The position numbers were made by a program, and so were the translations under genes. A stretch of 6,795 nucleotides of DNA from Bacteroidales bacterium UBA1722 (GTDB lineage: Bacteria; Bacteroidota; Bacteroidia; Bacteroidales; UBA932), in assembly GCA_002317435.1 (NCBI GenBank), contig DCIQ01000085.1, forward strand, positions 1 through 6,795. Direction: 5' to 3'. The notes under the pieces are model-generated. The model made no database searches. It was not told the origin of the DNA and was given only the letters and a program-made list of their open reading frames with translations. This document shows positions 1-5,088 of this stretch, in pieces; position 1 is the first letter of the stretch; every line of letters starts with the position of its first letter.

Positions 1-300
1 GGCTTTTACAGGGACGGAAATCCCGTATTTATCTACAGAGAATCTCTTCACCAGAAAGCGGAGAACCGGAGCAGAGGAGTATTCAGGTTCCAGACGGATG
101 TGCAGGACACTTGCCTGAACGTCAGATATGCATCAGAACCGAGTAATGTGGGGGTGCATATCCTTATGTATCTGGATTATATTGAGCCTATGGAAAGAAT
201 CAGTTCAGAATATCAGTTTGAATGTTCGAAAATCACCGGTTCCGGAATATGGTTTTGGAATCCGGAGACCAAGAACGGCATTATCCTGCCGCGCAGATAG
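1..300 (+). CDS. C-terminal part of an unrecognised protein
   Basis: Reading frame 1 is open from the left edge to a TAG at 298-300, giving 99 residues; the start lies outside the window. The visible part mixes polar and aromatic residues (FYRDGNPVFIYRE near the edge, a YLDYIEPMERI stretch, and GSGIWFWNPETKNGI near the end) and has no obvious membrane segment. It looks like the end of a folded beta-rich domain, but I do not recognise a family and assign no function. A GTG at 100-102 could be read as a start, but the frame is open well before it with similar composition, so it is more likely an internal codon. The gene ends 13 bases before a hairpin terminator, which supports a real 3' end. 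Confidence 0.7.
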   Translation, partial: GFYRDGNPVFIYRESLHQKAENRSRGVFRFQTDVQDTCLNVRYASEPSNVGVHILMYLDYIEPMERISSEYQFECSKITGSGIWFWNPETKNGIILPRR

Positions 301-313
301 CCGGCATAAAACG

Positions 314-344
314 AGAGCAGGCCTCCATATCGGAGACCTGCTCT
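314..344. terminator. Hairpin terminator between convergent genes
   Basis: AGAGCAGG (314-321) pairs perfectly with CCTGCTCT (337-344). After one mismatch, CTCC (323-326) pairs with GGAG (332-335) around a 5-base loop. TTGTTT follows on the plus strand, and the minus-strand continuation reads CGTTTTAT, so the hairpin could end transcripts from both sides. It sits between the stop at 300 and the convergent stop at 366. Confidence 0.75.
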
Positions 345-365
345 TGTTTCTGACGTGATGTCGGA

Positions 366-539
366 TTACTTGGCAGCTTCTACGGAAGCTTTTCTGAAAT
401 CTTTCATCAGTTTGCTGATATTGAGGGCATTCTTGCGGGCACGTGTGCCGGCGGCCTTGTTTCCTTTAGCTACCTGAGCTTCAGCATTTTTCTGGAATTC
501 TGCGATTTCTGCATTGATTTTTTCAACGAGTTCTTTCAT
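366..539 (-). CDS. Histone H1-like protein (Hc1 family), 57 aa
   Basis: The minus strand encodes 57 residues, from the ATG at 537-539 to the TAA at 366-368, beginning MKELVEKINAEIAEF. A lysine/arginine-rich segment, KGNKAAGTRARKNAL, occupies about residues 25-39, and the protein ends KDFRKASVEAAK. This pattern (acidic/amphipathic first helix, a GNKAAGxRARK turn, then a basic helix ending in FRxxSVEA) is what I recall of the short histone H1-like Hc1 proteins common in Bacteroidales. They are named after the chlamydial nucleoid protein and presumed to bind DNA and help compact the nucleoid; that role is inferred from the family. Length matches the family. It is transcribed alone from a good promoter at 605-636, with a leader of about 60 nt, and ends at the shared hairpin at 314-344. 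Confidence 0.88.
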   Translation of the reverse strand: MKELVEKINAEIAEFQKNAEAQVAKGNKAAGTRARKNALNISKLMKDFRKASVEAAK

Positions 540-604
540 GATGGATTAAAATATTAAGTGAATGAATGAGTTGGCACTATTTGTGTTATAAAAATAAACA
601 ATTT

Positions 605-636
605 CAAAAGTATATGATTATTACATAAAAAGCAAA
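605..636 (-). promoter_or_regulatory. Bacteroidetes-type promoter for the histone-like gene
   Basis: Read on the minus strand, TTTG (complement of CAAA at 633-636) is followed after 20 bases by TACTTTTG (complement of 605-612). This fits the TTTG / TAnnTTTG consensus of the Bacteroidetes primary sigma factor. Transcription would begin near 598-600. The upstream element lies within the spacer region of the opposing promoter for the S41 gene. Confidence 0.65.
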
Positions 637-642
637 TTATTT

Positions 643-650
643 TATATTTG
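643..650 (+). promoter_or_regulatory. Likely -7 element for the S41 peptidase gene
   Basis: TATATTTG matches the Bacteroidetes TAnnTTTG box exactly and lies 30 bases before the ATG at 681, giving a leader of roughly 24 nt rich in A and T (AATAGATAGATAA). No clear TTTG is present 19-22 bases upstream, only the A/T-rich GATTATTA around 616-623, so the promoter may be weak or need an activator. Confidence 0.5.
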
Positions 651-680
651 TCGTTAGTTTTCAATCAAATAGATAGATAA

Positions 681-2078
681 ATGAAGATAAGACCGTTTCT
701 TGCCATAGTCTCATTGGCATTTTTGGCGTCATGCTCGAAATCGGAATTCGAACCGACTCCGGATCCCAAACCCGAGGATGATTATGAACAGATAGGGAAG
801 AGTATGCTGGATGAGATATTCGGCACATATTATTGGTGGTGTGACGAGTCTCCGACTCAGGTCGGATGGAATTCCGATTTCTATGACTACTTCGACAAAC
901 ACCTTGTTTCCGTTGACAGATGGAGTTGGATGACGTCCGGAGAAGAGTTCCGTGACAGTCAGGAAGGTGTATCTTCCAGTTCATACGGATTTTCACTGGG
1001 ACAACCCATCGAAGTCTATGGCGACTACAACGTTTATGTCAGATATGTCTTTCCGGACACGCCTATGGCCGGAGCCGGTGTATGCAGGGGATGGAGGATG
1101 GATGTGATAGGTACATACCGTGTGGCTGACCTGTTGAAATCAGAGGCGGGTGTGACACTTCTGAACAGTGAACTGAACCGCGACAGCAACCATTTCGAAT
1201 TCTGGGACGGCGGGAGCACACACTCCGTCGATGTCTCCAAAGCGGCGATTTCCACCCGTTCCTACCTCGTCAGGAAAGTGTTTGCACCCGGAGACTTTCC
1301 GGGTCTGAATCGTTATGTAGGCTATTTCAATTACTTTACTTTCAATGATTATCTGGACAGTGACATCGCCGAAACCGTATCCTTGTTCTGGAATTCGGGC
1401 ATCTCGGACCTGATTCTGGATCTCCGTTATAACGGTGGCGGCAGCATCAATGCTCTTTCCAAATTGGTGGGACTTCTTTCACCGTCTGAACTGGACGGAA
1501 AAGTTTTCTCCATTACAAAGCATAATAAGAACTTGAGTACGCTGGATGACTACACTTATTATGATATTCCCGGGGAATCCCTCGAACTGAGAAAGCTGTA
1601 TGTCATCACCGGCGCCGGGACCGCATCTGCCAGTGAAGTGTTGATAAATGGTCTGAGGGACGGACTTGGAGCGGGGAATCTGATAATGGTGGGTGATACC
1701 ACTTACGGAAAACCGAATGGCATGTATGCTTTCGCATATCCGGAAGGAAGCAAATCCGACTACTACGGAAAGGCGGATTATGTATTTCTGCCCATCTGTT
1801 TCTATACTACCAACAATTCAGGACAATATATACCAAATAATGGTTTTGTTCCGGACATATATGTTTCGGACGACCTTTATCACGACTGGGGGACGGATGA
1901 ACTTCTGATAAAGACTTGTCTGGAACTGATAACCGGTGCACGGACCAAAAGTTCTCCCGCCGATATCACCCCGGACAGGGAGATATTGACGGGAGGATTC
2001 AGGATTCCTGTCGGAGAAGATTCCGGGAACTATGGGCGGCTGATCGCCCCCCCTGCCGGAATCACTTCTGTAGAGTAG
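681..2078 (+). CDS. Lipoprotein S41-family (C-terminal processing type) peptidase
   Basis: This 465-residue protein starts with a lipoprotein signal (MKIRPFLAIVSLAFLASC), so Cys18 would be lipidated and the protein anchored in the envelope. An acidic, proline-rich linker follows. Residues ~35-100 resemble the N-terminal helical region of Bacteroidetes S41 enzymes. Residues ~101-160 look like a PDZ domain (YVRYVFPDTPMAGAG). The S41 core then shows LILDLRYNGGG (~244-254), GAGTASASEV (311-320) and TYGKPNG (341-347). By alignment with E. coli Tsp (Ser430/Lys455), Ser316 is the nucleophile and Lys344 the general base. Family members are endopeptidases that cut at or near the C termini of envelope proteins; the substrate here is unknown. 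The catalytic residues look intact, so it should be active. It is the only gene in its transcription unit visible here. Its 3' end overlaps the opposing DPP III gene by 17 bases. Confidence 0.9.
   Translation: MKIRPFLAIVSLAFLASCSKSEFEPTPDPKPEDDYEQIGKSMLDEIFGTYYWWCDESPTQVGWNSDFYDYFDKHLVSVDRWSWMTSGEEFRDSQEGVSSSSYGFSLGQPIEVYGDYNVYVRYVFPDTPMAGAGVCRGWRMDVIGTYRVADLLKSEAGVTLLNSELNRDSNHFEFWDGGSTHSVDVSKAAISTRSYLVRKVFAPGDFPGLNRYVGYFNYFTFNDYLDSDIAETVSLFWNSGISDLILDLRYNGGGSINALSKLVGLLSPSELDGKVFSITKHNKNLSTLDDYTYYDIPGESLELRKLYVITGAGTASASEVLINGLRDGLGAGNLIMVGDTTYGKPNGMYAFAYPEGSKSDYYGKADYVFLPICFYTTNNSGQYIPNNGFVPDIYVSDDLYHDWGTDELLIKTCLELITGARTKSSPADITPDREILTGGFRIPVGEDSGNYGRLIAPPAGITSVE
2020..2062 (-). terminator. 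Possible two-part hairpin just past the DPP III stop codon
   Basis: ATTCCGG (2020-2026) pairs with CCGGAAT (2056-2062). Inside it, GGGCG (2034-2038) pairs with CGCCC (2045-2049) around a 6-base loop. The structure abuts the minus-strand stop of the DPP III gene (2062-2064) but lies inside the coding sequence of the S41 gene. The minus-strand continuation is TCTTCTCC rather than a clean T run, so intrinsic termination is only a possibility. No better terminator for this transcript is visible nearby. Confidence 0.25.
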
Positions 2079-4077
2079 CGTATTTCTTGCCGTATTTCAT
2101 CATCTGTTCCAGATATCCTTCCGTGTAGTCGGGACGGTAGTCGGTGACTGTGCCATCCGAATCTGTAACAGGGATGATATCCGGATTTACGAATCCGCCG
2201 TAGGGCTTGAGTTCGAGTGAAGCATAGCGGTCGAGAACTTCTCTGTGCAGTTCCGGATCGATCTTTATGGCGTATTTTTCCACCAGAGCCTTCCCGGCCT
2301 GATAGTCGCCTTCAGATTTGATTCTCTGAATCTCTGCCAAGAGTTCTCCGAACAGTCCTCGGAGAGCCGTATAATCGTTGATTACGAAATATGTCTTTCC
2401 GTTACGGGTCCTTTTTTCGATGATTCCGTCGGGTGCTCCCTTTTCATAGCACCAGTCGGCGATCAGTTTTCTGTTCTGCATATGTGCCTCGGTGTTGGTC
2501 TTTCCGAACTCCACCCTTACGAATTGGGTGAACACCCCGTTTCTTATATAACTGTCATAACAGGCTTTGTATGCTTCGCTGTCGGGGATGATGCCAAGTT
2601 CCACCAGTTTGTCATCTGCCATATAGTAGAGAGCGAAAAGGTCTGCTCTGGTCTCTTCGAGGGTAGAACTGAATTCTGCCAGGGCACCCGGGGAAGTGCC
2701 GGGGAGAAGCTGCCCGGAACCGTGGCCGAGACATTCGTGGAGGTCGGTGTGGAGATTGTCAGTGACGGAACCATACTTCCTGGCGCGTTCGATTTCCTGC
2801 TCGTTCCAGGCGAATTCTGAAATCATGCTTCTGGGCGATTCCATCGCAGCCTTGTCATAGGCGTCAGTGATGTTTTCGATGGTTACGGATTTCGACCCGT
2901 ATTCTTTTCTGATCCAGTCCGCATTAGGCAGGTTGATGCCTATGGGGGTGGAAGGATAACAGGCACCGGCCAGAGTGGATACGGTGATAACCTTCGCGGA
3001 CACACCTTTGACCACCGGTTTCTTGAATTTGGGATCGATCGGTGAATGGTCTTCGAACCATTGGGCGTTCGCCGATATTATCTCTGTCCGTCGGGATGCT
3101 TCGTGGTTCTTGAAATTGACGGTGGCCTCCCATGTGGCCTTCATTCCCAGCGGGTCATCATAATCCTCTATGAAACCGTTTACGAAATCGATATCGGAGC
3201 CGGTGTCCTGTACCCAGGCTATATTATATTCGTCCCAGGCCGTCAGGTCTCCGGTCCTGTAATACTCTATCAACTTGGCGATATAGTCCTGCTGTCTCTC
3301 ATTCTCGGCGACTGCGGAAGCGGCTTCCAACTCTTCTGTTATCCTGTCTATCGCCGGGCCGTACAGTCCTCCGGACCGGTATGTCTCCTCGCATACCACT
3401 CCGTCCTTTTTCACCAGACGGCTGTTCAGCCCATAGGAGACAGGTCTGGGGTCATCCGGCTTTCTGAGTGAGGCGTAGAAATCAGCAGCTTCTTTCTGTG
3501 ATACGCCTTGATAGAAATTGACGGCGGATTTGATTACCAGATCTCCGTCGGTGCCGGTATATTTTCTCTGGGGATAGATGTCGGGATCATAGATGACTGA
3601 CAATATCTGCTCACAGTCCGTGATCCCTACTGCACTCATGAGTGATGCGAAATATTCTCTGGAGCAGGTCGGGAGTATCTTGTCTTCGGAATAGTGATGG
3701 TGGATGCCGTTGCTGAAGAACACTCTCTTGGCATAGACCAGAAAATCCTGATATTCCCTGCAGTCGCGATCTCCGGAATATTTTTCTATGATGTTCTCCA
3801 GGATGTGGCGTACGGGCAGGTTGGCGGTGCAGTACTGGTCCCAGATTATGTCCCGTCCCCATTTGGCGGCTTCCCCGAGATGATACAGGTATTCTTTCTG
3901 TTTAAAAGTCAAGTCGTCCCATCCGGGGATTTTATATCGGATGATTTTCAAATCCGCGAATTCGTCTATGAGATATTTGAATTCACCTTGGGATTCCTGT
4001 GTCCCGGTATTGTCGCAGCAGGCACACATAATAACACCGGCTCCCGAAATCAGGAGCAGCCTTTTGATTGATAACAT
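2062..4077 (-). CDS. Lipoprotein dipeptidyl-peptidase III (M49 zinc exopeptidase)
   Basis: This 671-residue protein carries the two M49 zinc motifs. HECLGH at 447-452 supplies ligands His447 and His452 and the catalytic Glu448; EETRAD at 474-479 supplies the third ligand, Glu475. M49 enzymes remove dipeptides from the N termini of short peptides. Length and motif positions are almost the same as the well-studied Bacteroides thetaiotaomicron enzyme (about 675 residues, zinc ligands near 448, 453 and 476), so the whole protein appears present and active. As there, a cysteine (Cys449) sits inside the zinc motif. The N terminus, MLSIKRLLLISGAGVIMCAC, is a lipoprotein signal with Cys20 the likely lipidated residue, so the enzyme acts in the envelope and not in the cytosol like eukaryotic DPP III. 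It starts 30 bases after the 86-residue gene with no promoter box between, so it is probably co-transcribed with the small envelope genes. Its end overlaps the convergent S41 gene by 17 bases. Confidence 0.95.
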   Translation of the reverse strand: MLSIKRLLLISGAGVIMCACCDNTGTQESQGEFKYLIDEFADLKIIRYKIPGWDDLTFKQKEYLYHLGEAAKWGRDIIWDQYCTANLPVRHILENIIEKYSGDRDCREYQDFLVYAKRVFFSNGIHHHYSEDKILPTCSREYFASLMSAVGITDCEQILSVIYDPDIYPQRKYTGTDGDLVIKSAVNFYQGVSQKEAADFYASLRKPDDPRPVSYGLNSRLVKKDGVVCEETYRSGGLYGPAIDRITEELEAASAVAENERQQDYIAKLIEYYRTGDLTAWDEYNIAWVQDTGSDIDFVNGFIEDYDDPLGMKATWEATVNFKNHEASRRTEIISANAQWFEDHSPIDPKFKKPVVKGVSAKVITVSTLAGACYPSTPIGINLPNADWIRKEYGSKSVTIENITDAYDKAAMESPRSMISEFAWNEQEIERARKYGSVTDNLHTDLHECLGHGSGQLLPGTSPGALAEFSSTLEETRADLFALYYMADDKLVELGIIPDSEAYKACYDSYIRNGVFTQFVRVEFGKTNTEAHMQNRKLIADWCYEKGAPDGIIEKRTRNGKTYFVINDYTALRGLFGELLAEIQRIKSEGDYQAGKALVEKYAIKIDPELHREVLDRYASLELKPYGGFVNPDIIPVTDSDGTVTDYRPDYTEGYLEQMMKYGKKYATLQK

Positions 4078-4107
4078 AAAAACAGTTGGATTTTATAGAT
4101 GATTCCG

Positions 4108-4368
4108 TCATTTCCTGCCGCGAAACATATTCGTGACGAAGGATGCGGTCTTGTAGAACAGATTGAATGCTTTATTATGTGCGGCCAGCGCTTCGCATCC
4201 GAGGTTCAGCAGTTTGGTGGGGGAGAGGAAGTCCCACAGGCTGCGGACCCTGTACATTACCATCACTTCCTGATGCTCTATGCGGGAAGCCAGAAGGCGC
4301 TGCTGATAATGCAGGTCATTCATGGTCTTTATCCGGGTATATCCCTGTCTTCTGAGTTCTTTGTCCAT
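4108..4368 (-). CDS. Small basic protein, YqjK-like by position and shape
   Basis: This 86-residue protein begins MDKELRRQGYTRIKTM. The first half is a strongly charged helix (YQQRLLASRIEHQE at about 21-34). The second half (about 45-82) is more hydrophobic and amphipathic, ending NMFRGRK. There is no signal peptide or clear membrane span. I do not recognise a named family with confidence. It starts 7 bases after the stop of the holin-X-like gene, so it is translated as part of that operon. In enterobacteria the third gene after yqjD and yqjE is yqjK, a small basic protein that, as I recall it, also carries a QQRLxLSASR-like segment near its start. The resemblance to QQRLLASR here is suggestive only. 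It probably acts at the inner face of the cytoplasmic membrane with its two neighbours; that is inference. Confidence 0.8.
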   Translation of the reverse strand: MDKELRRQGYTRIKTMNDLHYQQRLLASRIEHQEVMVMYRVRSLWDFLSPTKLLNLGCEALAAHNKAFNLFYKTASFVTNMFRGRK

Positions 4369-4375
4369 GATATGT

Positions 4376-4756
4376 CTATATGTCGGAGGAGTGATCGTCA
4401 GAATTCTGGTGCGGCTCGAAAAACATTCTGATGAATATCCTGAGATTCTGGTTCAGCATCAGATGGTTCCGTCTCAGATAAAGGAGCAGTATCATAAGGA
4501 GCAGGATGCCGAATGTGATGACCGGGCCGATTACTGTCGAATCAGTGATGTTGTTCAGCCATCTGCTGAGGCAGATGGACAGGAAACCCAGAGCCAGACA
4601 GCACATGAACATCATGGCGAAGAAGTACATGAGCTTGCTCAGAATTCTGGCCAGATTTTCCGCTGCGGACAGTTTGGCCTGATCGATACGCAAGTTCAGA
4701 TAGTTCTTCAACTCTGCGAACAGATCACTCAGTGGATTACTGTTGATATCCTCCAT
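4376..4756 (-). CDS. Two-pass membrane protein of the holin-X / YqjE type
   Basis: This 126-residue protein has an amphipathic N-terminal helix (about 8-40, ELKNYLNLRIDQAKLSAAE). Two membrane segments follow, at about 42-65 (LMYFFAMMFMCCLALGFLSI) and 74-94 (VIGPVITFGILLLMILLLYL), then a basic and polar tail. The leading L..RIDQAKLSAAENL helix before a pair of helices is the layout of the actinobacterial holin-X family (PF07332), which includes E. coli YqjE. Despite the family name, nothing here suggests phage: there are no endolysin or phage genes nearby, and its partners are YtxH-like. It starts 5 bases after the ytxH-like stop and ends 7 bases before the next start, so the three form one operon. 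Its function is unknown; a role at the inner membrane under stress is inferred from yqjE. Confidence 0.85.
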   Translation of the reverse strand: MEDINSNPLSDLFAELKNYLNLRIDQAKLSAAENLARILSKLMYFFAMMFMCCLALGFLSICLSRWLNNITDSTVIGPVITFGILLLMILLLYLRRNHLMLNQNLRIFIRMFFEPHQNSDDHSSDI

Positions 4757-4761
4757 AATGC

Positions 4762-4977
4762 TTATGCCTGGGGTTCTGTTTCGGGAGACTGGATGCTTTC
4801 GGAAGCCTGCTTTTTCATGTGCTCGGCATATTTCTCCTTCAGGTTCCGATATTCACTGTCGACAGTTTCTTTAATCTTCTGTCGTGTCTGTGCTCCTGTT
4901 TCCGTAGAGAAAAGCAGGGCGATGGCAGCGCCTGTGACTGCTCCGCCGATAAATGCAAATAGTACGTTCGCTTTCAT
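4762..4977 (-). CDS. YtxH-domain membrane-anchored coiled-coil protein, 71 aa
   Basis: The 71-residue protein starts MKANVLFAFIGGAVTGAAIA and has one glycine/alanine-rich membrane segment (about 4-23). The LLFSTETGAQTRQKIKET junction typical of YtxH-domain proteins (PF12732, general-stress-related) comes next, then a charged helix likely to form a coiled coil (about 30-58), and a Gln/Glu/Pro tail. The start at 4975-4977 was chosen because it lies about 20 nt after a strong promoter and begins the recognisable domain. The frame stays open far upstream, but that stretch is antisense to the clostripain-like gene. It is the first gene of the small envelope operon. E. coli YqjD, in the equivalent position, is a membrane-anchored protein reported to bind ribosomes in stationary phase; transferring that role here would be speculation. 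Confidence 0.88.
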   Translation of the reverse strand: MKANVLFAFIGGAVTGAAIALLFSTETGAQTRQKIKETVDSEYRNLKEKYAEHMKKQASESIQSPETEPQA

Positions 4978-5003
4978 TGTAGTTTTTTGTTGATTCCTTC
5001 CCG

Positions 5004-5034
5004 CAAAAATAGAAAAAGTATCAAAGAAGTCAAA
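5004..5034 (-). promoter_or_regulatory. Strong Bacteroidetes-type promoter for the ytxH-like operon
   Basis: On the minus strand, TTTG (complement of 5031-5034) is followed after 19 bases by TATTTTTG (complement of 5004-5011), an exact TTTG-N19-TAnnTTTG promoter. Transcription would start near 4997, about 20 nt before the ATG at 4977. It is the only good promoter seen upstream of the four minus-strand genes ending at 2062. Confidence 0.7.
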
Positions 5035-5036
5035 GG

Positions 5037-5069
5037 TTGACAGGAAAAAAGAAAATCTTATTATTTTTG
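5037..5069 (+). promoter_or_regulatory. Promoter for the clostripain-like gene
   Basis: TTG at 5037-5039 (within TTGACA) is followed after 22 bases by TATTTTTG at 5062-5069, an exact TAnnTTTG box. The spacing is slightly long for the Bacteroidetes consensus. The start site would be near 5076, leaving a leader of only about 13 nt. The upstream element lies next to that of the divergent ytxH-like promoter. Confidence 0.55.
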
Positions 5070-5088
5070 CGGAAAAGTACACTATTTG

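Noticed and set aside
2245..2820. A 191-codon plus-strand open frame inside the DPP III gene.
   Set aside because: It lies opposite the conserved M49 catalytic region, has no promoter or recognisable motif, and is explained by codon bias of the real gene.
4376..4756. The holin-like gene as evidence of a prophage remnant.
   Set aside because: There is no endolysin, spanin, structural or integrase gene nearby, and its partners fit a chromosomal YqjD/E/K-type module.
4322..4993. A 223-codon plus-strand open frame across the small envelope genes.
   Set aside because: It crosses three minus-strand genes and their junctions; the tight minus-strand packing and membrane-segment pattern show which strand is coding.
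5021..5035. A short direct repeat, TCAAAG twice with three bases between, near the divergent promoters.
   Set aside because: Six-base repeats are expected by chance in A-rich DNA, and one copy is simply the TTTG promoter element read on the other strand.
5037..5064. An E. coli-like promoter (TTGACA, 16 bases, TATTAT) before the clostripain-like gene.
   Set aside because: The Bacteroidetes primary sigma factor uses the TAnnTTTG box, which is present here exactly; the overlap with an E. coli consensus is probably incidental.
5086..5088. TTG as the start of the clostripain-like gene.
   Set aside because: Two ATG codons follow at once (5089 and 5092) and either gives a complete lipoprotein signal, so the TTG is not needed.
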